Positions 13,013 to 20,586 of a stretch of 20,586 nucleotides of DNA are shown here, one piece after another (within the stretch, counting starts at the first letter, position 1; each line of letters starts with the position of its first letter). The notes beneath the pieces are model-generated. The model did no database searches. It worked only from the letters and a program-made list of their open reading frames with translations, and had not been told where the DNA came from. The stretch comes from Pavlovales sp. CCMP2436 (Eukaryota; Haptophyta; Pavlovophyceae; Pavlovales), in NCBI GenBank assembly GCA_026770615.1, contig MU631442.1, positions 104,014-124,599 of the forward strand, in the 5' to 3' direction. A program made the position numbers and the translations under genes.

Positions 13013-14207
13013 GTTTCCTTGCTGCCCGCTCGGCTGTCTGGGCGGCCCACATGGCTACCTTAAACTTATACGCGTCGCATAAAGATATATTGTCCTTGGT
13101 TGACACCGCTGATGCTTCGATTGCCGATTTGCGTGATTTGTGCATGCTGAGGCTATGGCGTAGGAGAGTGTAGTGTATGTTGCCGGGCTTGGGTGCGTCA
13201 TCGGTGTCAGCGTCCTTCTTTCTGAGCTCTTTGTTGACACTTAATCCTACCCTTCCGGTGAAGTAGTCCGGTCGAGATATCATGTGTGTCGCCATTGATT
13301 TTGATTTTGCGGGTCCCAGGCGCGGGGCCAGTTCCGTGCAGAGAGAGCGGTGGAGGTCGTGGCGGTCCTTCTCCGTTGACGAGCACTCGTGGTATAGGTG
13401 ATGCTTTGTGTCTTGTGAGTTGAGTACTTTGCATAGAGGGCAGTTGAGGCCCATTCTTTCGGACTTTCCGTCAATGGTAATTGTAGTGGTGGCCATCGCC
13501 GGGAATTCTGCTGCCCACTCAGCATTGCGGCGGTATGATCCGAGTACCAATCTGGCCATGTGCTTAATGTACTTTGCCGTGGGTCGCTGTTGGCTTCTAA
13601 CTCGTGGGAGGCGCAGAGCCGTCGTGCTCTCTTTTGTCCACATGGCTTCTACATTGGCCATTCTACCTATGTCTGGGGCATGTTTGACGGGGCCTCTCTT
13701 CTCTAAGCGCTCCCTCGCAACTCTGTCTATTAGCGCATGGCGTGCTACTCGTTGGTCGGATATGATAATGTCTCCTGTCGCAGTGGCCGCTATTGCCTAG
13801 CAATGGGCCGTGAGCGTGTTTTTTGTGAGCTGTACTGTGGCGGCTTCTCTGTGTACTGCTATTGCTTTTGAGCCCCAGTCGCTCAATGCGTTCTGCACGA
13901 GCTTTATGACGGCCGGGGGTTGGAGGTGCGGAGGCAAATCAGCCTGGCTGCGCCAGTTGTCGTCTCGTGTGGAGATGAAGAGTCGGGTCACTTTCTTTAG
14001 CGCCTCTGCTGTCACTATTCTAGCTCTCGAGGCGTCATCGTGACGTACCGCTCCCGGGGTATGTAGAATTCTGGCTACTTCATCATCCGATTTGGTATGA
14101 GCCGCAGTGTGAGTCGCGTTCCTGTAGCGTCCGTGCGCCTCGTCACGTTGTTTGAGGCTGAGTAGGCGGCAGAGGTGAGGGTTTGCATCATAGCTCGTGG
14201 GATCCCC
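12732..14207 (-). pseudogene. Non-LTR-like retroelement remnant B: end of RNase H – CCHC zinc motif – Pro-rich repeats
   Basis: One reading frame runs from 14207 to 12732 with a single in-frame TAG at 13797-13799. It begins inside RNase H: YDANPHLC aligns with YHQNPHMT of element A, and HTKSDDEVARIL with HTSANDLAKEM. Then come DWGSKAIAVH (A: DWGAKQVTIH), GDIIISDQRVAR, a WAAEFP motif, and the zinc motif CPLC then HHLYHEC. After SRPDYFTG it diverges from A and ends in 23-residue Pro-rich repeats. The OTU domain and all upstream domains are absent. It is clearly homologous to A but well diverged, so the two are old copies or separate subfamilies rather than a recent tandem duplication. Confidence 0.8.
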
Positions 14208-14339
14208 CTAGCACTCCTAGCGCGTTGCGTATTTTAAAGGGCGGGCAGGGCCCGCAATAAAAGGAAGCGTGAGTTACCAGCCCTTACACCCTTGGATAGG
14301 CAACAGCACGGAGTGTGTAAATATATAGAAATACGTCCG

Positions 14340-14525
14340 TCCCCTGACAGGTCTCCACCGGACCCAAGTGATGAGAAAACACTCGGATTATTAAGGGACC
14401 TTTGCAGAGCACACGGATACCGTCCTCACCGCTTAGGCTGATCAGACACACGACAGTCGACGACTCTCTGACTGACGCGCTGACCGGCCGCTGCTGCGTC
14501 TCGCTCGTCTCAAAATGCAGCTCGC
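14340..14525 (-). repeat. Leader-like repeat upstream of element B (paired with 11715-11895)
   Basis: Homologous to 11715-11895. The best conserved block is the complement of agcacacggataccgtcctc (14410-14429). About 130 bp of unrelated sequence, including a short palindrome gggccctgcccgccc near 14240, separates it from the coding remnant of B. Confidence 0.65.
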
Positions 14526-14587
14526 CTGCACACATGCTGCACCTGTAGCACACAAAAACAGACAAATAACCTCCGATAGCCTGATTA

Positions 14588-14632
14588 CCACTGTGTGATC
14601 CTTGCCCACGAGGGGCAAGAATCACACGGTGG
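14588..14632. repeat. Hairpin with 20-bp arms
   Basis: 14588-14607 and 14613-14632 are inverted repeats (ccactgtgtgatccttgccc, two mismatches) with a 5-nt loop. It sits just outside the leader-like repeat of element B. It has no T-run and no other terminator feature. Confidence 0.7.
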
Positions 14633-15330
14633 GACCCGTCGCAGGCGCCATAGCCGATTTTCTGACATGCCAGCGGCTTGCGGGCCGATGGCTCAGAGCG
14701 GGCGCGACGACAGTGACTGGTAGCGGCCGCGACACCAGTGATGACGTGCTTGCGCCTGCACGCAGCTCGCCGGTGCCAAACAAGCCGAAATTGGCCGCGG
14801 CATTGGCCAGCAGCGCGTGCTCCGTCGCGATAGTCTGCTGGTGCGGGACGAAGCCCACCCTTACCACTGCGACGCGCGCAAGCAGATGCTTGGCGAGCCC
14901 CATGAGCGCAGCCGCATTGCGAGTTGGAGCCAGGCGGCGCCGTCGTCGCACCTTGATTACGCGCTGCACTACTCGCATCTGTCATCCCGCGCGGAAGGAA
15001 GCGGTAGGCGAGGTGCGCGAGCTTGATTGTGAAGAGCACCTCGAGCTTGCGTGTGCGCGTGCGGCAGGTCTGCGCGTTGGCCTCGCGAGCCTCCTCCACG
15101 CGCGTGCGTGGCTGTGTGTAGGAGCTGCATCTCGGTACCAGGGTGTGCCACCCCGCCGGCCGCACGTGCAGAGGCCGCGCGCGACGACGCTGCGTGCGCG
15201 CTTCCTGCGCCGGAGGTAATGTAGCTCGATCTCACGATCCGCTGCTCCGATCGTGGAACTGACTGAAGTTCCGCATCCGGCAAGACCACGCGCGTGCGGA
15301 AATCGTCTCGCGAGGCCAGATGTAGCATTT
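14633..15330. other. GC-rich segment, coding potential unresolved
   Basis: Base composition is like the exons of this genome, and frames are open on both strands (plus 14602-15219; minus 15165-14284 and 14978-14622). The minus frame 14978-14622 is Ala/Val/Leu-rich (LMGLAKHLLARVAVV). I find no domain, no matching splice context and no homology to either retroelement. It could be an exon of an unknown gene or GC-rich repeat sequence. Confidence 0.25.
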
Positions 15331-15840
15331 TTGGCTAAATATTGATTTTAATGTTGGCCGACCTCCCAGTGTAAATATAGCAAATATATTGCCCTATATT
15401 CTCCCTGTATATTGCCCAACAAGTGAATATAACTGCCCAGGAGAGCAATATTTGCCATATATTGCCATATCATTGCTGAGTAGAGCCAAAAGGCGTGCAA
15501 TCACCATAGCAACGTCCGAATAGCGTTTCAAGAAGCTGCCATGCTCATCTGGGACCGCTTCGCCCTGACAATATATGGCAAATGTATGTCAAAAATATGG
15601 ACATGTAGCCTATATTTTTCCCATATTTTTGCTACACACTTCCCGCCCAATAGCGTACGTCTCATTTGGTGCACGCTACAAATGGAGGCCTTCCCAATGT
15701 CTCCGCGGGCTGAATAGTTAGGGCCCATTCGCCAAACTCCCGGGGCACATTTGGCTCTATGACAAGCACCCACTCAGAAAAAAAATTGAGCGCTCGAGTA
15801 ATTAAATAAATAAATACGTAAAAAAATTTAGTTGTATTTC
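15331..15840. other. AT-rich spacer with atattgcc-type inverted repeats
   Basis: Several copies of tatattgcc/ggcaatata. tttgccatatattg at 15451-15464 and its exact complement at 15569-15582 make a 14-bp inverted repeat. A further hairpin aaaaatatgg/ccatattttt lies near 15591-15628. No coding sequence is seen. Confidence 0.55.
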
Positions 15841-16392
15841 AACTTTTAAGAACCCGGCCACTTACGCCTCGGAGACTCGGATTCCAGCTGCCGGCCGGAG
15901 GCGGGGCCGATGGGTTATTGTGGGCGGCCATGGTGCTTGCCGGGGTTGCTCCCCGAGCGCGCCGTGTCGCCTTTGAAGCGTTCATGTGCGGCCGTCGCGC
16001 CCTCGCTCGCCTGGGACGGGGGGCGATCAGGCGGGTCTTCGGAGGAGAAGGACACACGGCTCGCCTATAAGGCACGCGACGGCACCTAAGGCCTTCTCCC
16101 GGTCCTCGGAACTTCAGGGGGGGGCAGTTGAATGGTCAGTCATATACTATGAGTAAAATATGGCCAGTTATATATTATGATAATGATGATGATTGTGGCC
16201 ATCTCTGTGATGCTCTGGAGCTCACGCGTATATGTAGGATTATTTCCTTTTTGGTACTACTACTAATACTAGATATTAGCTAAGCAGTGCTCAGCAGGAG
16301 GCGTTTACCTAAGGGAGTTAACAACAACAACAATAACAATAACAACAATCACAATGAGCAGGCGCCTTATGACAGCATTATATATAAAGCGG
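15841..16392. other. Spacer; GC-rich block then AT-rich with an AAC microsatellite
   Basis: 15841-16090 is GC-rich with a short minus-strand frame (16075-15839) that has no recognisable domain. 16091-16392 is AT-rich and holds an (aac/aat)n tract at 16321-16353 and a tatatataaa string just before the repeat at 16393. No gene is supported. Confidence 0.35.
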
Positions 16393-16604
16393 GGGAACAC
16401 GACAAACAGCAACCAGCAGATCATCTCCCTAACCGCCCTTGCCCGGGCACACTACCGGAGATCCATCGGCACGCGCGGTGGCACCCAAGCCAGCGCAGCC
16501 GACTAAGGCACGCAGCAGGCAATGAGCGACGCAGCGCTCAGACCAGCAAAACATTCAGAACAGTCAGACGCCAGCTTGAATCCCTATCATAAATATATAG
16601 GCAA
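16393..16604 (+). repeat. SINE-like repeat, full copy 1
   Basis: 212 bp, repeated at 16777-16988 with seven mismatches that I count (about 97% identity). It starts gggaacacgacaaacagc and ends cagacgccagcttgaatccc, then tatcat and an A/T-rich tail. The same 3' end recurs six times in the window in both orientations, and one copy has a 22-base poly-A. That makes a retroposed SINE-like family likely. No convincing pol III A or B box was recognised. Confidence 0.75.
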
Positions 16605-16732
16605 CTGCGCATGGCCACGTGCCGCGATGTACGCGCTGATGGGCGTGAGTCCGATGAAGGCGACCGCGCGCATCAAGAAACAGCTCATCGACACGACCGG
16701 TACGATCGCGGCATGCGGCCATGCGCAGTTGC
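16601..16732. repeat. 132-bp imperfect hairpin between the two SINE-like copies
   Basis: 16601-16628 and 16705-16732 are inverted repeats (26 of 28 positions), beginning gcaactgcgcatggcc. They enclose 76 bp that are open in one plus frame, but no gene is recognised. This fills most of the interval between the two 212-bp copies. Confidence 0.75.
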
Positions 16733-16776
16733 TGCTCGCGCGCTTGAGCGCGCTGGCCCCGATCGCTGCCCAGCGT

Positions 16777-16988
16777 GGGAACACGACAAACAGCAACTAG
16801 CAGATCATCTCCCTAACCGCCCTTGCCCGGGCGCACTACCGGAGATCCATCGGCAAGCGCGGTGGCGCCCAAGCCAGCGCAGCCGACTAAGGCACGCAGC
16901 AGGCAATGGGCGACGCAGCGCTCAGACCAGCACAACATTCAGAACAGTCAGACGCCAGCTTGAATCTCTATCATAAATATATAGGCAA
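16777..16988 (+). repeat. SINE-like repeat, full copy 2
   Basis: Direct repeat of 16393-16604, spaced 384 bp from it. Its last 82 bp (16901-16982) are repeated again immediately downstream. Confidence 0.8.
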
Positions 16989-17064
16989 TGGGCGACGCAG
17001 CGCTCAGACCAGCACAACTTTCAGGACAGTCAGACGCCAGCTTGAATCCCCATCAGTAATATAT
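16983..17064 (+). repeat. SINE-like repeat, 3' partial copy 3
   Basis: An 82-bp copy of the 3' end of the unit (compare 16901-16982), joined head to tail to copy 2. It ends in cagacgccagcttgaatccc followed by an AT tail, 70 bp before the first TRCF exon. Confidence 0.8.
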
Positions 17065-17219
17065 ATCAATGACGATGACAGTGATAATACTATCGTGATG
17101 AAAGATAATAATTATTGTATATGTCGATGAGCAGGCGCGCTTGTTGGTCTCCACCTCCGTGGTGGAGTGCGGCATCGACATGCCCAACGTGAACACGCTG
17201 CTGGTGCAGGTACGGGGGT

Positions 17220-17255
<36 letters not shown>
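17220..17255 (+). repeat. 36-base poly-G next to the TRCF donor site
   Basis: Uninterrupted run of 36 G, beginning nine bases after the GT of the exon ending at 17209 and followed by (ga)n. In the transcript it could form G-quadruplexes beside the 5' splice site. Runs this long are prone to length error in sequencing. Confidence 0.9.
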
Positions 17256-17256
<1 letters not shown>

Positions 17257-17539
17257 GAGAGAGAACCGGACTCAGTCTGCCCACTTGTGCTTGCCCTTGG
17301 CTTTGCGCGGGATAATCCAGTTCGTTATACGGATCTGGGTTTACTGGACAGGTTTTTATCATAAAATCGGAATAATTTGAATTCTCGAAATATGTGGGAT
17401 ACGAATATGGTAATACTAAGAATACGAATACCATGGGGGTCGTACTACTAATCATCCGAATGCAAACACTGCGGGTGCAGAACATGTTCGGCCAACTGCC
17501 GTCTAATTACCATGCCTATCATACCTATTATTATATACT

Positions 17540-17570
17540 TATGATAGGGACTCAAGCTGGCGTCTGACTG
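17540..17570 (-). repeat. SINE-like 3' end, minus orientation (copy 4)
   Basis: Complement of the terminal motif cagtcagacgccagcttga, with one change further on. The sequence beyond it (17571-17608) no longer matches the unit. Confidence 0.7.
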
Positions 17571-17608
17571 AAACGGCCGGATCGCGCTGCCCGCTCGCAA
17601 GGCAGCCC

Positions 17609-18313
17609 GATGGACTGCCTCGCAAAGCTGTTGTACGCACTGCTATCGGCCACCTCCATCACGGACGCTTCATCTAATACCTCATCCACCGCGCCTCCGC
17701 GCGATTGCTCGCGCCATGCGCGCGCGAACAAGTTCATGGCATTCCAAACCCAAACCCGCCATCAAGTGGACTCGCTCGCGCTCGACGTCTCGGCTCATTC
17801 GGCTCCTTCTTCAACCAGTCCTTCCACCGCGCTCCAGCACTGCAGTCCGCGCTCCGCACGCGCAAACGAGTTCACGGCATTCAAAACCCCGTCGCTTCCT
17901 AGCGACACGCCGACGGTGAGACCACCAATGAACTCGCTCGCTCGCACTCGGCCGGACGGCCTCGCGTTGCCTGGTTTGGCTCCTTTGTCTCTTTCTTCAA
18001 CTAGTCCTTCCACCGCGCCCCCGCGCGGCGGTCCACGCCCTGCACGCGCGAACAAGTTCACGGCATTCAAAACCCAAACCCACCATCAAGTGGACTCGCT
18101 CGCGCTCGACGTCTCGGCTCCTTCGGCTCCCTCTTCGACCAGTCCTTCCACCGCGCCCCCGCGCTGCGGCCCGCGCCCTGCTCGCGCATACAAGTTCTCG
18201 ACATTCAAAACCACATCGCTTCCAGCGATACGTCACCGCTGGGATCACCAATGGACTCGCTTGCTCGCGCACTGTCGGGCGGCCCCGCGTTGCGCAGCGA
18301 CTCCAGCCCTTGA
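17609..18313. repeat. 161-bp tandem repeat, about 4.4 units, in the first TRCF intron
   Basis: Units begin near 17609, 17770, 17930, 18093 and 18253 (partial), each starting with a form of gactcgctcgc and containing ccttccaccgcgcc and acaagttc-c-gcattcaaaac. The plus strand is open for 246 codons (17610-18350; Ser/Pro/Ala-rich, SSTSPSTAPPR repeats) and the minus strand is also largely open (VNLFARAGRGPP repeats). Openness on both strands in a GC-rich repeat argues against taking either as a proven gene. Part of the array recurs at 8213-8424. Confidence 0.75.
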
Positions 18314-18617
18314 TATATATTTACTGATAGGGATTCAAGCTGGCGTCTGACTGTTCTGAATGTTGTGCATATATGTATATGACCGACGATGACTCAGAAT
18401 GTTGTTGATGGATGACACACACGCGGCGAAAGCACAACCAACACTAGGATAAATACATATACGGCCAGTATGGGGTTCCGAAATTTAAAGCTTACGGACT
18501 CCATACTGAAAATGCATGTATAGTGGCGCAGCATGAATAGTTTAATAATAAAAACTGTTATCATAGCTATTATTTCGAATCATACTTTTGTAGCATACTA
18601 CTAATAAAAATAACTAG
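18308..18617. other. End of TRCF intron; SINE-like 3' end in minus orientation (copy 5)
   Basis: 18324-18368 is the complement of the SINE-like terminus, extending through ctgttctgaatgttgtgc. The rest is AT-rich intron leading to the acceptor taactag/aac at 18616-18617. No other feature is seen. Confidence 0.6.
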
Positions 18618-18844
18618 AACGTGCACATGTTCGGCCTCGCCTCGCTGCACCAGCTGCGCGGGCGCGTGGGCCGCTCGTCCGTGCAGGCCTACGCGCACCT
18701 GATGACCAACGGCGAGGCGCGCCTCACCCCGGAGGCCTCGAGCAGGCTGCGCGCGCTCAAAGAGTTCTCCGCGCTCGGCGACGGCTTTGAGCTCGCGCAA
18801 GCCGACATGGCGCTGCGTGGCTGCGACAACCTTCTGGGTAAGAG

Positions 18845-18948
18845 TTTTTTTTTTTTTTTTTTTTTTACTAATAGGGATTCAAGCTGGCGTTCGACTGCTC
18901 TGAAAGGTGTGCTGGTCTGAGCGCTGCGTTGCCAATTGCTTGCTGCGT
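18845..18948 (-). repeat. SINE-like partial copy 6 with 22-base poly-A tail
   Basis: On the minus strand, gcaacgcagcgctcagaccag through gccagcttgaatccctatta is followed directly by A22 (T22 at 18845-18866). It sits six bases inside the TRCF intron after the donor at 18838-18839. The poly-A tail is the best evidence that the family moves by retroposition. Confidence 0.75.
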
Positions 18949-18965
18949 AAGAATTGTGTAGTCGT

Positions 18966-19372
18966 ATAATGATTGATGTACATATGGCGATTAGAATGAT
19001 ACGTGGGCGAACTTATTTCACCCACAGGTAAATTTATATTAACCTCATAATGTAATAATTGATGAATCGTAATTAGAATAATACATGATCAGCCTTCTTC
19101 CTCACACAGGTAATTTTTTATTATTAATATCATAATGTAATGAATGATGTGTGATAATTATATGTATAATGATACGTGGGTGGCCTTAGCTCCTCCCACG
19201 CGTAGTTGTAATCATTTCATAATGTAATGATTGATGAACGTTTAGTAATTAGAATGATACATGGGCGGCCTTCTTTCACGCACAGGCATTGGTACGAATT
19301 TCATAATGTAATGATTCATTTATGGAACTTCATTATAATATGAAACGTAGGCGGCCTCCTTCCACGCACACC
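18966..19372 (+). repeat. Five 80-90-bp tandem units ending in acceptor-like sequence, running into TRCF exon 3
   Basis: Each unit contains cataatgtaatgattgatg (or variant), agaatgatac-tgggcggcc, then a pyrimidine stretch and an acceptor-like end: ttcacccacagg (near 19027), cctcacacagg (19110), cccacgcgtag (19203), ttcacgcacagg (19287). The fifth unit ends ttccacgcacaccgac (19360-19375), where the AG is missing and the sequence continues as TRCF coding sequence. Confidence 0.8.
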
Positions 19373-19495
19373 GACATGGGCGCCGAGTACTTCTTCGAGA
19401 TGCTCGAGGAGGCCATCGACAACGCGTGCAAGCTCGCCGAGAAGGGCGACGCGAATGAGGCCGACTACGGGGCGAACTATGCGCTCAACGGGAGT

Positions 19496-20022
19496 GATCG
19501 GTCGTGGGTCGCCTGGAAAGATGCACCCCGGAGTTGGGGGCGGCACGCTGCACCTTACTCACCACGGTGTGCAATCACGGACTGCCAAGTCGGTGTGCGT
19601 GCTGCAGGTCGAGCATGGTGCGGTGCATATGCCCACAGCGATCGAGGCCCCCTCGGTGAGAGTTGTCGTTCGGCCGCGTCAGAGCATGGGAAGAAGGGCT
19701 GTGTTTGACTGTCCGCGGCAAGTGTGAAACTCACTATGAATAGGCAACTAAAATAAGAGTGGTCCCAGGAGTCGCGTGTCGTACGTCGAACAAGGAAAGA
19801 TCCGAAGCAGTCACAAAACTTAAAAAGGGCTCCTGTATTTGACAGTCTGATATGTTGAGCTACTGTATGACAGACCACAACTCGCCCCCACACCCGGCTG
19901 AGCGCAAGCAGGCTCGCGAGGTGCTCGCCGAGCGGCGCAAGCCTGCTCCGGTCGAGCTGGACGCGCCAGCGCCCGCCACCAAGCCGATCAGGCGCGCCCT
20001 GCCCGGACGAGGCGCGGCGGTG
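19496..20022. other. Uncertain; possible further TRCF exon, otherwise no gene
   Basis: 19606-19656 has an exon-like layout (gtgctgcag acceptor, 50 nt, then tcg/gtgaga donor) reading VEHGAVHMPTAIEAP, vaguely like the start of the Mfd C-terminal domain. The match is too weak to call. The rest, to the ankyrin gene stop, shows nothing I can assign. Confidence 0.25.
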
Positions 20023-20586
20023 TCAGCTAAGCGGCATGCTGCGGCTGAGCGCGTGCGCCACCACGAGCGGCCACACGTCGAGCAGCGCGACCTCCTCGCC
20101 CGCGAAGCGCGCCTCCCGGACGAGCAGCTGGCCGAGCTGCAACAGCTCGGCCGCGCGCCCGCGCACGTGCGCGGGGAAGAGCGCGTGGTTTTTGCGCGAC
20201 CACGGGGCCGCCGCCGCCACCACCGGAGAAGCCCTCGTGCGCCGGGTCGCGCGCGAGTAGCGCGCGAGAGAGCCCGAGTGGCGTGAGCGCTTCGTCGCCG
20301 CTGCCGTCGCTCGCGTGCACGTCCGCTCCGCCCACGAGGAGCTGGCGCACGCGCGCTGGCGGGATGAGCTCGAGGTGGTGCAGCCGCGTGCTCCAGCGGC
20401 TCATCTCGAGCAGCCACGCGCGTACGTCGGCGGGCACGTCCGGGCGGAGGTCCTCGCGCTGCGCACCGTAGGTGCAGAGCAGCTGCACCACGGCGAGCCG
20501 GGCGCTTCCCAGGCTGAGGGCGGTACTCCCCCAAGTGGATGTCGCCAGGACGTCGGCGCCCGCCTCGAGCAGGAGGCGCGCGCACT
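20023..20586 (-). CDS. Ankyrin-repeat protein, C-terminal part (5' end outside window, frame break)
   Basis: Read from the right edge, the frame opens with an ankyrin repeat (LLLEAGADVLATSTWGSTAL, then VVQLLCTYGA) and a second (LIPPARVRQLLVGGADVHA, then TPLGLSRALL). Ankyrin repeats mediate protein-protein contacts; the target cannot be deduced. Around 20200-20223, at a ggt/ggc run, coding sense moves one base to the frame reading APWSRKNHALFPAHVRGRAA and LLQLGQLLVREARFAGEE, ending at a stop at 20023-20025. I associate a PWS-NHALFP...LL-LG tail with ankyrin proteins of microalgae, from memory. So the shift is probably a sequencing or indel event in the GGC run, a short intron, or a real frameshift mutation. 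It is convergent with TRCF, which lies on the plus strand. Confidence 0.65.

Larger units (their letters stand above)
17135..19495 (+). pseudogene. mfd: Transcription-repair coupling factor (Mfd/TRCF), three C-terminal exons only
   Basis: Mfd is a DNA translocase that removes stalled RNA polymerase and recruits excision repair; in plants and algae it is normally plastid-directed. Exon 17135-17209 encodes helicase motif V (LLVSTSVVECGIDMPN); donor GT at 17210-17211. Exon 18618-18837 begins [19 protein letters not shown] (motif VI) and runs through [17 protein letters not shown] to NLL-G, donor 18838-18839. Joining them gives VQ-NVHMFGL in frame. A third exon from about 19351 carries DMGAEYFFEMLEEAIDNACK, the stretch that follows in Mfd. 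Its join is unclear: the nearest AG (19349-19350) gives a one-base frame error and a shorter G-x-EQxG segment than usual. No upstream helicase motifs (I-IV) or RNA-polymerase-binding domain are found on the plus strand of the window. Mfd is preferred over RecG because of LGDGFELA and the EMLEEA helix. The gene is therefore truncated, or its other exons lie elsewhere. Confidence 0.75.

Noticed and set aside
14340..14420. Hammerhead ribozyme suggested by gtgatgag...gaaaac
   Set aside because: The invariant cugaNga core and matching stems are not present on either strand.
14284..15165. A 293-codon minus-strand protein
   Set aside because: It spans the leader-like repeat and a hairpin, has no domain, and lies in GC-rich DNA where several frames are open at once.
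17610..18350. A 246-codon Ser/Pro-rich gene on the plus strand
   Set aside because: It is a 161-bp tandem repeat in an intron, open on both strands; kept as a repeat, not a gene.
18618..18837. RecG helicase instead of Mfd
   Set aside because: Motif VI is shared, but [16 protein letters not shown] and the FFEMLEEAID helix follow the Mfd pattern.

Overview
The window is eukaryotic nuclear DNA. Its clear genes have GC-rich exons with GT–AG introns, and its spacers are full of microsatellites and transposon debris. An Mfd-type transcription-repair coupling factor, which in eukaryotes is usually a plastid protein, suggests an alga or a plastid-derived lineage. An ankyrin-protein tail of a style I associate with microalgae points the same way. 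I cannot name the species.

Layout: (1) 1-5175, minus strand: the replicative helicase subunit MCM4. Fourteen exons are resolved, and the C-terminus runs off the left edge. (2) 5176-6385: MCM4 upstream region with a cluster of E2F-like sites, a second diverged copy of part of that region, and a 161-bp fold-back element between them. (3) 6386-7224, minus: a Myb/SANT-domain gene with apparent breaks. (4) 7424-14640: transposon territory. Two diverged remnants of a non-LTR-like element lie on the minus strand (A, 8959-11593; B, about 12578-14207). Both carry part or all of RNase H and a CCHC-type zinc motif; A also ends in an OTU cysteine protease domain. A third OTU fragment lies on the plus strand at 7424-7805 and is itself interrupted by a 165-bp terminal-inverted-repeat element with a TA target duplication. 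(5) 14640-16390: no recognisable gene. (6) 16390-19500, plus: three exons of the C-terminal helicase part of Mfd/TRCF, set among 212-bp SINE-like repeats, a 161-bp tandem repeat, a 36-base poly-G and an 80-90-bp tandem array that runs into the third exon. (7) 20023-20586, minus: the 3' end of an ankyrin-repeat gene.

The gene content is not an operon. MCM4 (DNA replication) and TRCF (repair) are unrelated housekeeping genes separated by mobile DNA. The most unusual theme is repeated duplication of exon edges: the exon 9 acceptor of MCM4 is present twice, the end of exon 4 is copied into intron 4, and the last TRCF intron is a tandem array whose units end in acceptor-like sequence. The most unusual mobile-element feature is the RNase H–zinc–OTU protease order.
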